Positions 1 to 7,662 of a stretch of 16,574 bases of DNA are shown piece after piece (position 1 is the stretch's first letter; each line of letters opens with the position of its first letter). Made by a program: the position numbers and the translations under genes. The notes under the pieces were generated by a model. That model was not told the DNA's origin, did no database searches, and saw only the letters and a program-made list of their open reading frames with translations. This stretch comes from JBAUHN01 sp049680295 (GTDB taxonomy: Bacteria; Pseudomonadota; Alphaproteobacteria; Rhodobacterales; Rhodobacteraceae): assembly GCA_049680295.1 (NCBI GenBank), contig JBAUHN010000126.1:1-16574 (forward strand). Direction: 5' to 3'.

Positions 1-454
1 CAGGGGTTGCTGAAAGCAATTCCAGCCTAAGCCTGGGCGTTCAGATCAAATGGAACCTTGGGAAACCCGATGAGAACGCTGTTGCCGCCCACCAACGGAG
101 TAATGCACGCCGAGATGATCCAAAAACAAGAAAACCTGCGAAATTTTGTTGATAAACGCACGCACGGAAAACCAAGAGAGTTTCCACACAGCCTCGGCCC
201 GACGCGGCCTTTGCGATTTGTTCCTGCGCGCGAACGCAGCGTGAAAAATGCGGCATTAGCAAAAAACTACACGCCGCGGCGCAGCGGGACATGCGGCCAT
301 TGGTGCGGCGCGCAGCATGAGTTAGGTGTCTAATTCACAAAGGTAGTCCTACTATTCAGTGCCATTGCTCGAAGGCCCACTGTGTGCTTAGTGTGGTCTT
401 GGCCAAGCACACCATGAGCGGAACGTTGCCCTGCCTGTACCTCAGACAAACCTG
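1..454. other. Non-coding stretch at the left edge
   Basis: No convincing gene is seen here. The short open frames on both strands give Cys/Arg/Ser-rich translations with no recognisable domain, and neither strand offers a start with a good ribosome binding site. The right part carries the 3' flank of the kynureninase gene and a hairpin. The left part may be the upstream region of a gene outside the window, but nothing in it proves that. Confidence 0.5.
382..412 (-). terminator. Possible hairpin downstream of the kynureninase operon
   Basis: An 8-bp perfect inverted repeat, GTGTGCTT at 382-389 and AAGCACAC at 405-412, has a 15-nt loop. It lies about 43 nt beyond the kynureninase stop codon. 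The position suits an operon-end structure. No T-run follows on the minus strand, so it is not a classic intrinsic terminator. It may be a 3'-end stabilising hairpin or chance. Confidence 0.3.
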
Positions 455-1648
455 CTAGGTGACTGAACCGCGCACCTGGTATTCGCTTCTTGCGTAGTGG
501 CCTTGTGAAACCACATCGGTGATGATTTCGATCGCTTTTTCCACATCGACTTCGTCGATGTAGAGCGGTGTAAAGCCGAACCTCATCACGTTTGGGGCTC
601 TGAAATCACCTATGACCCCACGCGCGGCCAGTGCTTGCATCACGGCGAAGCCTTGCTCGAACGTGAAAGAAACCTGACTGCCGCGCAGCGCCGCGTCGCG
701 CGGGCTGATAAGCTCCAAATCCGGGCAGTTGGCATTCAGCCCTTGTATAAACATGTCACACAAGGCGACAGATTTCCGCCGCAGGTCGTGCAGGTCCACG
801 TCCTCCCAGGCCGCCAGCGCACTGTCCAAAATGCCCAATTGGACAATAGGGGGCGTTCCGACGCGCATCCGCTCGATGCCACTTGCGGGCCGGTAGTTAA
901 GATCAAAGGCAAAGGGTTCGGCATGGCCCATCCAACCCGCAAGGATCGGAACCACGTCCTCCGCAATGTCAGGGCGGATATAGATGAATGCGGGGGCGCC
1001 GGGACCGCCGTTGAGATATTTGTAGGTGCATCCGACGGCAAACTCGGCTTTGCTGCCTTGAATGTCGACAGGCAATGCGCCAGCCGAATGTGCCAGATCC
1101 CAGATCGAGATCGCGCCAACCTTTTGGGTTTGCGTCGTGATCTTTGCCATATCGTGCATACGTCCGGTTCGATAGTCGACATGGGTCAGCATGACGGCAG
1201 CCACCTCTGCGGTGATGGCATCCTCGACATCTTCGGGATCGACAACGCGCAATTCATAATCGGGCCCCAATTTGGAGAGCAATCCGCTGGCCATGTATAA
1301 ATCTGTAGGAAAGTTCCCGTTGTCAGACAGCACGATCTTCCTGTCAGGGACCATTTGGAGCGCGGCGGAGAGCGCCTGAAACACTTTGATCGAAAGCGTA
1401 TCGCCCGTCACAACCGTTCCAGGCGAAGCACCTATCAGAGGGGCGATCCTATCGCCCACTCTGGCCGGAAGTGTAAACCAGTCAGCGGTATTCCAGGCGC
1501 GTATCAACTGGTTGGCCCATTCGTCCTCGATAACCTCGTTCGCGCGTTTCATTGCGGTCTTCGGCATAGGGCCAAGTGAATTTCCGTCAAGATATATAAT
1601 CTCGTCAGGGATATAGAAAAGTGATTTTGTTCTGGCGAAATCTGTCAC
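455..1648 (-). CDS. kynU: Kynureninase (PLP-dependent hydrolase)
   Basis: Kynureninase cleaves L-kynurenine to anthranilate and L-alanine, and 3-hydroxykynurenine similarly. It is a cytoplasmic fold-type I PLP enzyme. The 397-aa length is usual for the bacterial family. An N-terminal YLDGNSLGPMP (19-29) is typical. WDLAHSAG (183-190) supplies the Asp184 and His187 that contact PLP. CTYKYLNGGPGAP (207-219) contains the PLP Schiff-base lysine, Lys210. MRFGFTPLY (355-363) is the usual C-terminal motif. The start is GTG at 1646-1648, with AGGA about 11 nt upstream. It is the last gene of the nine-gene minus-strand operon, 62 nt after the M24 gene, the widest junction. No tryptophan dioxygenase, kynurenine formamidase or kynurenine monooxygenase is in the window. 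The real substrate could therefore be kynurenine taken up from outside or another gamma-oxo alpha-amino acid. The family call is firm; the substrate is inferred. Confidence 0.93.
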   Translation of the reverse strand: MTDFARTKSLFYIPDEIIYLDGNSLGPMPKTAMKRANEVIEDEWANQLIRAWNTADWFTLPARVGDRIAPLIGASPGTVVTGDTLSIKVFQALSAALQMVPDRKIVLSDNGNFPTDLYMASGLLSKLGPDYELRVVDPEDVEDAITAEVAAVMLTHVDYRTGRMHDMAKITTQTQKVGAISIWDLAHSAGALPVDIQGSKAEFAVGCTYKYLNGGPGAPAFIYIRPDIAEDVVPILAGWMGHAEPFAFDLNYRPASGIERMRVGTPPIVQLGILDSALAAWEDVDLHDLRRKSVALCDMFIQGLNANCPDLELISPRDAALRGSQVSFTFEQGFAVMQALAARGVIGDFRAPNVMRFGFTPLYIDEVDVEKAIEIITDVVSQGHYARSEYQVRGSVT

Positions 1649-1710
1649 GTGTCGATTCGTCCTTTTTTTTTGATTTTGAATGGGGTTGCGAACTCGAGTT
1701 CTGGATGTGT
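1649..1710 (-). promoter_or_regulatory. 62-nt spacer with 12-bp palindrome and A9 tract before kynU
   Basis: This spacer between the M24 gene and kynU holds a perfect 12-bp palindrome, GAACTCGAGTTC at 1690-1701. It also has an uninterrupted A9 run on the coding strand (T9 at 1663-1671) directly before the kynU ribosome binding site AGGA. It could be an mRNA processing or translation-control element, or an internal regulatory site. No clear -35/-10 pair was found, so the function is open. Confidence 0.3.
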
Positions 1711-2850
1711 TCAGCCCGATCCCGTCACAAACAAGTCTGCGTCACCCGCGCCTGCCAAGCAAACAAGCCCATCGCGCGTCATGCCGTAAGTTCCACCGAC
1801 AAGCACACCTGTCGGGATTTGAGCATCGAGGATGCAGGCGTGCATCACAAAAGTCATGCCAGGAACGACAGCCTGATGATTTGTGCGCGTAATTCCGAAG
1901 GGTTCGAGCCATGTGGGAGGATAGCCGATCCCGACGCTATAGCCGAAACGCATCGCAAATGTGTCGCCAAAACCTTCGCTCGCAAGCAGGTCGAGTGCTG
2001 GGTGTTCGATTTCGCAGGCCGGGATACCGGGGCGCGCCGCAGCCAGACCGGACGCCAAGCATCTTCTAGCTGTTTCATACGCATGGACGATGTCCACGGA
2101 AGGCAGGCTTTCTACACTTAGAGATTGAATGCCAACGGCGTGATATCGGTCGTGGACCGCGCCGAATTCCACGTGCAGCAGATCACCGGATTCGAGGATG
2201 CGTCCGCCCGGCGTGGCATGAACGTGGTGTGCTCGGGGACCAGACGCCATTTCGATGGGCACCGCCCAATAGTCCGATCCCGCGCGGCGCAAAGCGAATT
2301 CGATCTCGGTCGCGACCGCTCTCTCGCTGGCACCTGCGCGCGCGGTATGACGCAAGGCATCCAAGCCTTTCTCGACAATCTCGCCGGCTTTGCGGATGGC
2401 GGTGAATTCTGCAGGTGTCTTGATGACCCTCAAGCGGGCGATTTCTTCAGAGATGTCGACCGGAATAATACCACAGGTGAAGGTGATTTCATTGGCTAGG
2501 GCGTGGTTCAGGGCGGCTGATTGCGCGTCCCATCCAAATTTGGCGTCCTTAGGAAAGCAGGCGTTCAGCACCTCGGTCAGAGCACTTGCAGGGCTGTCGA
2601 CTCCAAATTGGTAGGTTCGTAGCTCAAGGCCTTCACCGCCACCCGGCACCATCGGTGCGTCCGCCGCCCAGATGACCAAACTCGGATGTTTCAGGTGTGG
2701 CGAAAGGATCAGCGCCTGCGGTGTGTTTACACCGGCAAAGGAGTCAAGACCAAGAAAGTAAAATTGTGCTGCCGGGTCAAACAGGATTGCCGCGTCCAGC
2801 TCGCATTGCTCGATAACCAAAAGGGCCGACTTGATCCGATCTTCATGCAT
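1711..2850 (-). CDS. M24 family (creatinase/prolidase-fold, DoeA/EutD-like) hydrolase lacking canonical metal ligands
   Basis: A 379-aa protein with a creatinase-type N-terminal domain (about 1-130) and an M24 pita-bread C-terminal domain (about 145-375). Recognisable landmarks are ASGPRAHHVHATP (202-214), the GDLLHVEFGA segment (222-231), RFGYSVGIGYPPTW (301-314) and VPGMTF (329-334). The GYS-x-GI-x-YPP-x-W style resembles the ectoine hydrolase/creatinase branch rather than methionine or Xaa-Pro aminopeptidases. The five dinuclear-metal ligands (Asp, Asp, His, Glu, Glu) are replaced by about Glu228, Val239, Tyr304, His337 and Gly352/353. A metal-free hydrolase of an amide, amidine or cyclic substrate is more likely than a peptidase. 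The ATG start has an AAGGTG ribosome site overlapping the SDR stop, and the gap is 9 nt. The substrate is unknown. The EutB-like and EhuB-like neighbours suggest a role like that of EutD. Confidence 0.8.
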   Translation of the reverse strand: MHEDRIKSALLVIEQCELDAAILFDPAAQFYFLGLDSFAGVNTPQALILSPHLKHPSLVIWAADAPMVPGGGEGLELRTYQFGVDSPASALTEVLNACFPKDAKFGWDAQSAALNHALANEITFTCGIIPVDISEEIARLRVIKTPAEFTAIRKAGEIVEKGLDALRHTARAGASERAVATEIEFALRRAGSDYWAVPIEMASGPRAHHVHATPGGRILESGDLLHVEFGAVHDRYHAVGIQSLSVESLPSVDIVHAYETARRCLASGLAAARPGIPACEIEHPALDLLASEGFGDTFAMRFGYSVGIGYPPTWLEPFGITRTNHQAVVPGMTFVMHACILDAQIPTGVLVGGTYGMTRDGLVCLAGAGDADLFVTGSG

Positions 2851-2859
2851 CAGCGCACC

Positions 2860-3723
2860 TTAAACTGCAGGGGCTGGTTCTGACGCCAGTCCGGGCCGGA
2901 CTCCCAGTCCCATGGAGGCATCGATGACGCTGCCGTGCAGCGGCGTGGAATAAGTGGAACTCAGGAACAGAATGATCGCGGCTATTTCTGACGGTTCGAT
3001 CAGCCGACATTTTGGCAGGTGCCCAATGTACGCCCGGCGTTCATCCTCTTCCATCCGGTCAAGCGTGCTTGCCTGCAACATACGGGTATTGATCGCGCCG
3101 GGGCTTACGGCAAAGACGTCCACCCCATCATGGACGTGCTCGGCGGCCAGTGCACGCGTCAAGAAGGCGATTGCCGATTTGCTCATGCCATCGGACAGCC
3201 GAAATCCTGGAATCTGTGTGGTACCGCCTCCGACTGAACTCAGGTTGATGATCTTTGCGGTGTCGTCGATTGCGCGCGAGCTTCGCTCTGCCAGAAAGGC
3301 CTGCACCATCGCAAGCGTTCCGTCGGCGTTGATCAGCAACATCGCGCGATCCTGCTCGCCTTCGGTTTCGCCGTAGGCCGCGACGGTGGCAGAGCCCACG
3401 GCGGCATTGTTGACCAGGATATCGACACTGCCAAAAGTGTCGAAAGCTTCGCTCATGCATCGCCTGACCGAACTGCGGTCCATTAGGTTCAGCGCGATGG
3501 TGCGGACGTCGCCGTCAAGGCTGTCGGCAAAGGACTGGGCTTGTTCCGGTTCTTCGATCCCGTCAGCATAGGTTAAGATCACTCGAAGGCCGTGCGCGAC
3601 CATCGCCTTGACGGTTTCGCCTCCGACACCGCCCATACCTCCGCTAACCAACGCGACCTTACCCTTCAAGGAAGGGTCATTGAGGAACGGTGGAGGCATG
3701 GCGTCGTGTTGTGGTTGGGTCAT
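2860..3723 (-). CDS. SDR-family oxidoreductase with atypical active site
   Basis: A 287-aa classical-size short-chain dehydrogenase/reductase. The Rossmann glycine motif is SGGMGGVGG (27-35), a variant of TGxxxGxG. NNAA (105-108) is the NNAG-type motif. LSS (161-163) provides the active-site serine, SPGAINT (207-213) is the post-catalytic loop, and a C-terminal GS-x-IDASMG segment is usual. The catalytic YxxxK reads DGMSK (178-182): Lys182 is kept but Tyr is replaced by Asp178, so ordinary proton transfer is doubtful. The chosen start is the ATG at 3721-3723, which overlaps the stop of the upstream dehydratase in an ATGA. A longer frame upstream to 3792 would overlap that gene by over 70 nt and adds only an unconserved-looking Arg-rich stretch. 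Nucleotide cofactor binding is likely; the reaction is unknown. Confidence 0.82.
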   Translation of the reverse strand: MTQPQHDAMPPPFLNDPSLKGKVALVSGGMGGVGGETVKAMVAHGLRVILTYADGIEEPEQAQSFADSLDGDVRTIALNLMDRSSVRRCMSEAFDTFGSVDILVNNAAVGSATVAAYGETEGEQDRAMLLINADGTLAMVQAFLAERSSRAIDDTAKIINLSSVGGGTTQIPGFRLSDGMSKSAIAFLTRALAAEHVHDGVDVFAVSPGAINTRMLQASTLDRMEEDERRAYIGHLPKCRLIEPSEIAAIILFLSSTYSTPLHGSVIDASMGLGVRPGLASEPAPAV

Positions 3724-4703
3724 TCCGGAATCCCTCCTTGCAGTACTGTTGCATAGTCCGAAGCGTCGATGTTCCGACCACTGAGGACGCACAAGATTGT
3801 GCCGGTGAGTGCCGGGTCATTAATGGCTGCAGCAAGTGCTGTGGCCGAGGCACCTTCGGTCACGATCTTTGCCTCGTCGAAAAGCAGGCGCATCGCTTCG
3901 GTGGTCTGTTCAAGCGTTACCACAGAAGCACGTCGAATCAGTTGTCGCGTGGCCTGCCAGACCCCTTCGATGACGGTCGGGGCACCAATAGCCTTAACGA
4001 AGGAGCGTTCCATGCCGACCTCAACGGGGTGCCCGGCGTCTAGTGCCGCGGCCACGGGTGTTGCGACGTCTGCTTCGACCGCAACGACCTCGGCGTTGTG
4101 CTCCAAGCGGTGCAGCGCACTTGCGGTGCCTGTCGTAAGGCCGCCAGCTCCATAGGGGGTCAGTACAACGTCCACCTTTGGCAACTGTCGGGCAATCTCC
4201 AGCCCGATCGAGGCATGACCGGTGATCACTGCCTGATCTGTGACCGGGTAAATATACGCCCGTTTGCTATCTGGGGCAGTTAAGCCGAGTGCGTAGGACC
4301 AATAGGTCTCGTCGCTGACGATACGAACCTCGCCGCCATTCGCCCGCACGCCCTCCATCTTTGAGCGGGGCGCATGCGCGTACATGTAGGCCGCCATCGG
4401 CACCCCGGCAATGCGCGCAGCGATGGCCACGGCATAGGCCATGTTGCCCGAACTGACAGTACAGATACCGCCCGCGATTTCATCGTGTGGGCGCGATAAG
4501 ACTGCGTTGAGCGCACCGCGCAGTTTGAAAGCACCGGCCATATTCTGCCCTTCGTCTTTAACAAAGATCCGTTTGTCCGGAAGGCCCAACGGCAGCTCGA
4601 CGATCGGGCTTTCCGCGATGTGAGGTGCAATCCGCCGCGCGGCCTCGGTAATCTCATCAAGGTCTGGGATGCGGACGGTGGAGGAGCGAGACGCGGCAGA
4701 CAT
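3720..4703 (-). CDS. Threonine/serine dehydratase-like PLP enzyme (EutB-like)
   Basis: A 327-aa fold-type II PLP enzyme of the serine/threonine dehydratase family. It is short and has no C-terminal ACT regulatory domain, so it resembles catabolic or hydroxy-amino-acid dehydratases and the EutB protein of ectoine loci. Numbering from the ATG, GAFKLRGA (57-64) carries the PLP Lys60, SSGNM (84-88) is the substrate loop, GAGGL (185-189) is the phosphate-binding glycine loop, and SGRNID (308-313) matches the family SGGNID motif near the pyridine nitrogen. The ATG at 4701-4703 shares one base with the GntR stop (TGATG). A TTG at 4706 is an alternative start. The 3' end overlaps the SDR gene by 4 nt. 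Likely activity is beta-elimination of a hydroxy-amino acid with deamination; the substrate is unknown. Racemase activity is possible in this fold. Confidence 0.87.
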   Translation of the reverse strand: MSAASRSSTVRIPDLDEITEAARRIAPHIAESPIVELPLGLPDKRIFVKDEGQNMAGAFKLRGALNAVLSRPHDEIAGGICTVSSGNMAYAVAIAARIAGVPMAAYMYAHAPRSKMEGVRANGGEVRIVSDETYWSYALGLTAPDSKRAYIYPVTDQAVITGHASIGLEIARQLPKVDVVLTPYGAGGLTTGTASALHRLEHNAEVVAVEADVATPVAAALDAGHPVEVGMERSFVKAIGAPTVIEGVWQATRQLIRRASVVTLEQTTEAMRLLFDEAKIVTEGASATALAAAINDPALTGTILCVLSGRNIDASDYATVLQGGIPE

Positions 4704-5434
4704 CAACGCGATCCGACAAAGTAAGGCACGCCTATCTGCGCTGGTGAAAGGCTGGAATGCTTTTGAAGTAGGCGCAACGCCAAGTCGATGTCCCGTTCAA
4801 GCGCGGTCTCCATCAGAAGGCTATGCTCCTCGATGGACATGCGCTGTTCCATGGCCTCAATTGCTTGCAGGGCATCAAGGTCTCCCTGATCCGCCCGGTT
4901 GGCCGATGGCAGAAGCACGAAGGCTTTCTGATGCCGTCTGAAATGGTCGTAGATACTGCGGTAGAACGCGAGAAGGTGCCGCGATTCCGCAGCGCCAACA
5001 AGAGCCATATGAAATTCGATATGCCGCGCTTCCCAGCGTTCAAGATCGGCCAGGTTCGGGTCACGCAGGTCCAGCTTGGAATTGCTCAAGCGTCGGTGCG
5101 CCGCAAGAAGATTGACTTCCCATTCCTCACCGCCCCGCTGGATCGACCGTTTCAGCAACTCAGTTTCCACCGTCGCCCGCGAAAATAGGAGGTCCTCAAA
5201 GTCTTCTGCACTCAGAGGGGTCGTATAGTAACCGCGGTTGTGGTGCAGTTTGACGAAGCCTTCAGCCTCCAGCCGAGCAAGTGCCTCGCGGATCGGCGTA
5301 ACCCCAACATCGTAATGTGTTTTGAGCGCGTCGATGCGCAGCGGTGTGTCGTCGGACAAGCGACCGCTGAGGATGTCCTGCTTTACCCTCTGATAAGCGA
5401 GTTCGGATTTCGGGGGTGTCTGCGTATTGGTCAT
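4703..5434 (-). CDS. GntR-family transcriptional regulator (FCD/FadR subfamily)
   Basis: A 243-aa one-component regulator. An N-terminal winged helix-turn-helix (about 10-75) shows the typical GVTPIREALARLEAEGFV segment (44-61). The C-terminal all-helical FCD ligand domain covers about 80-230. Putative metal and ligand residues are His138, His142, His204 and His226. The first of these is normally Asp in FCD proteins. It sits inside the catabolic operon between the ATPase gene and the dehydratase gene. It therefore probably responds to the imported substrate or an intermediate and controls its own operon, most simply as a repressor. It is not the MocR-type EnuR regulator known from ectoine loci. 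AGGA lies about 7 nt before the ATG and overlaps the TAG stop of the ATPase gene (8-nt gap). Confidence 0.9.
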   Translation of the reverse strand: MTNTQTPPKSELAYQRVKQDILSGRLSDDTPLRIDALKTHYDVGVTPIREALARLEAEGFVKLHHNRGYYTTPLSAEDFEDLLFSRATVETELLKRSIQRGGEEWEVNLLAAHRRLSNSKLDLRDPNLADLERWEARHIEFHMALVGAAESRHLLAFYRSIYDHFRRHQKAFVLLPSANRADQGDLDALQAIEAMEQRMSIEEHSLLMETALERDIDLALRLLQKHSSLSPAQIGVPYFVGSR

Positions 5435-5442
5435 TATCGGTC

Positions 5443-6219
5443 CTATCGTGCCTGCGCGACCTTGCTCAGGAATTGTTGGGTGCGGGGCTCTGCCGGGGCG
5501 TCGATGACCGACGTGGGCGGCCCCTGTTCGACGATCCGGCCCTTGTCGAAAAAGCAGATTCGGTGAGAGATGTCGTGGGCAAAGTCGATCTGGTGGGTGA
5601 CCATCAGCATCGTATAGCTGTGCTTGACGGCCAGCGTCCTGATCACTGACGTGACCTCCTCGATGGTTTCGGGGTCCAGCGCCGAGGTTGGTTCGTCAAA
5701 GACCAGAATTTCCGGCTGCATTGCCAGGGTCCGTGCAATCGCAACGCGTTGTTGTTGCCCGCCCGACAGCTGCGCAGGGTAATGTGCTTGTTTCTCTGCC
5801 ATGCCGACCATCTCCAGCAGTTCCTGTGCCCGTTTACGCGCCTCATCTCGCGCCACGCCGAGGGCCATCATCGGTGGTTCGGCGCAGTTCTGCAAAACGG
5901 TCAGATGCGGGAAAAGATTGAAGCTTTGAAACACCATCCCCAGCTTGCTGCGCATCTTGCGTAAATGCGCAGCCGAGGCGGGAATGAGTTCTCCCTTTCG
6001 TTCCATCTTGTTCAGGGGCATGCCGTCGATGCGGATGACCCCATCCTCGATGCTTTCGAGCGTCATGAGGCAGCGCAGCACTGTGGTCTTGCCGGAACCG
6101 GACGGGCCGATGATCGTCACCACCTCGCCTTCCGTGATGGACAGATCAAGCTTGTCCAGCACGGTCAGGGCACCGTAGCGCTTCGTGACACCTTCAAATT
6201 TGATCTTCTCATTTGGCAT
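5443..6219 (-). CDS. Polar amino acid-type ABC transporter ATP-binding protein
   Basis: A 258-aa HisP/GlnQ-type ATPase that powers import through the two neighbouring permeases at the inner face of the membrane. Walker A is GPSGSGKT (38-45), the Q-loop is at Gln98 (VFQSFNLFPH), the signature is LSGGQQQR (151-158), Walker B is ILVFDEP (171-177), the D-loop is SALD, and the switch histidine is His209. All catalytic elements are intact. The gene start overlaps the 3' end of the downstream-coordinate permease by 11 nt, which implies translational coupling. The family (PAAT: His, Arg, Gln, opine, ectoine) is firm; the substrate depends on the binding protein. Confidence 0.95.
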   Translation of the reverse strand: MPNEKIKFEGVTKRYGALTVLDKLDLSITEGEVVTIIGPSGSGKTTVLRCLMTLESIEDGVIRIDGMPLNKMERKGELIPASAAHLRKMRSKLGMVFQSFNLFPHLTVLQNCAEPPMMALGVARDEARKRAQELLEMVGMAEKQAHYPAQLSGGQQQRVAIARTLAMQPEILVFDEPTSALDPETIEEVTSVIRTLAVKHSYTMLMVTHQIDFAHDISHRICFFDKGRIVEQGPPTSVIDAPAEPRTQQFLSKVAQAR

Positions 6220-6880
6220 GGCGGTTCTCCGTCAGCATGTGCCGCTCAACCAGGCGGATCAGCAGGGCCGACCCGAGGCTCAGGATCAAAAATAGGATGC
6301 CTACCACCGTCAGCGGTTCGGTAAAGCGGTAGGTTTCCGAGGTGATGCGTTTGGCGGCATCCAGCATTTCAGGGACAGCGACAAACGACAGGAGCGGCGT
6401 TTCCTTGAAGGCAAGTATCAGCAGATTTCCCAGGCCTGGGACCACCGGACCGATGGCTTGAGGCAAGATCACGTTCCGCCAGGTGCGCCAAGTCGAATAG
6501 TTCAGCACATGCGCCGCCTCCCATTGCCCCTTCGGAACTGCCTGCAGCCCGCCCCGCATGATTTCCGCCGCCGGGGCAGCGTTGTAGATGCCCATGGCCA
6601 GAACTCCGGTCCAGAACGGCGCGAGGAAGATGTTCACTTCGGGCAGCAGGAAGAACAAAAAGAAGATGACCACGAGGAGCGGCATGCCACGCATGAATTC
6701 GATGAATTCGCCCGCCACCAAGGACAAGGCACGGATTTTTGACCGTCGGGCGATCATCAGAAAGACGCCCAGCACCAACGACAGGGCGAAGGACAGGATG
6801 GTGACTTCGATTGTCACCCAAAGCCCCGGGAGAATGCGCGGAAGAACCGTTTCGAATGTGAAATCCCAACGCCAATCCAT
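6209..6880 (-). CDS. Polar amino acid-type ABC transporter permease (second)
   Basis: A 223-aa inner-membrane permease of the HisM/GlnP family with about five hydrophobic segments. The EAA loop that docks on the ATPase is visible as KGQWEAAHVLN, followed by VILPQAIGPVVP. The ATG at 6878-6880 shares one base with the stop of the preceding permease (TGATG). A GTG three bases upstream is possible, but the G-rich ribosome site is better spaced for the ATG. It presumably forms a heterodimer with the permease encoded at 6880-7617, as in EhuC/EhuD or HisQ/HisM systems. Confidence 0.93.
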   Translation of the reverse strand: MDWRWDFTFETVLPRILPGLWVTIEVTILSFALSLVLGVFLMIARRSKIRALSLVAGEFIEFMRGMPLLVVIFFLFFLLPEVNIFLAPFWTGVLAMGIYNAAPAAEIMRGGLQAVPKGQWEAAHVLNYSTWRTWRNVILPQAIGPVVPGLGNLLILAFKETPLLSFVAVPEMLDAAKRITSETYRFTEPLTVVGILFLILSLGSALLIRLVERHMLTENRHAK

Positions 6881-7617
6881 CACCGCGCCCCCAGATGCCT
6901 GTTAAAGACGTGTTCGACACGCTCGCCTGAAAACCGAACGATCTGCGCAAGGCAGAAGTAGATCAGTGCAAGCACCGAGAATATCTCGACCGTGCGGTAG
7001 GTCAGCTGGTTCTGGCGCACGCCTGCGGCTGTCAGGTCGATCAAGGTCACAGCCGAAACCAGTGCCGTGCCCTTCAGAAGTTCGATGGTCATGTTGGTCA
7101 TAGCCGGAACCGCGATGACCAGTGCTTGTGGCAGGATGATCCGTGTGTATTTCTGCCATGGCGGCAGGTTCAGCGTTACGCAGGCCTCGTATTGCCCTTT
7201 AGGGACGGCCTGTACTGCGCTGCGCACAATCTCGGCACCATAGGCCCCTGCATTGAGGCTGATACCCAGCAGTGCGGCGCTATAGGCCGACAGGGTCAGC
7301 CCGAATTCAGGCAGCACGAAGTAAAGCCAGAACAGAATGACCAGCAGGCTGACCCCTCGGAACACCTCGATATAGCCCGCCGATAGCCAGCGAACGGGTG
7401 TCGTGGCCGACAGCCGGCCAAGCCCGGCCACGAGGGAAATCGCGTAGGTCAGCAAGATTGAAGGCACAGCCACCCAGACGGTCACCGTCAACCCTTTGAG
7501 CAGAGCCGGAAGAAACTGTGAAACGGATGAAAACACAGCGAAATACAACCCAGCGAGAAATGAAACCGGAATGAGGATGGCTGTCGGGCTACGGGACATG
7601 GACGACCTCGCGGACAT
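6880..7617 (-). CDS. Polar amino acid-type ABC transporter permease (first)
   Basis: A permease of about 245 aa from the His/Glu/Gln/opine family. There are several hydrophobic helices and an EAA-type loop, KGQYEACVTLN, then RIILPQALVIAVP, for contact with the ATPase. The start is uncertain. The ATG at 7615-7617 and the ATG at 7597-7599 both have GAGG 6 nt upstream, and a GTG at 7638 also keeps the frame. I chose 7617; 7599 would give 239 aa, also normal. The gap to the binding-protein gene is 45 nt. It works with the other permease as the membrane channel of the importer. Confidence 0.91.
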   Translation of the reverse strand: MSARSSMSRSPTAILIPVSFLAGLYFAVFSSVSQFLPALLKGLTVTVWVAVPSILLTYAISLVAGLGRLSATTPVRWLSAGYIEVFRGVSLLVILFWLYFVLPEFGLTLSAYSAALLGISLNAGAYGAEIVRSAVQAVPKGQYEACVTLNLPPWQKYTRIILPQALVIAVPAMTNMTIELLKGTALVSAVTLIDLTAAGVRQNQLTYRTVEIFSVLALIYFCLAQIVRFSGERVEHVFNRHLGAR

Positions 7618-7662
7618 GAAATGCCTCGGCCGCGCCACTGCATGGCCGGGGCAGGGTTGCGA

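Noticed and set aside
41..333. Overlapping short frames on both strands at the left edge (83 and 91 codons)
   Set aside because: No ribosome site, no recognisable motif, Cys/Arg-rich translations and no operon context.
635..1300. 221-codon plus-strand frame
   Set aside because: Antisense to the kynureninase gene, whose catalytic motifs are fully intact on the other strand.
2860..3792. Longer SDR start 69 nt upstream
   Set aside because: It would deeply overlap the dehydratase gene. The ATGA-coupled ATG at 3723 is the natural start.
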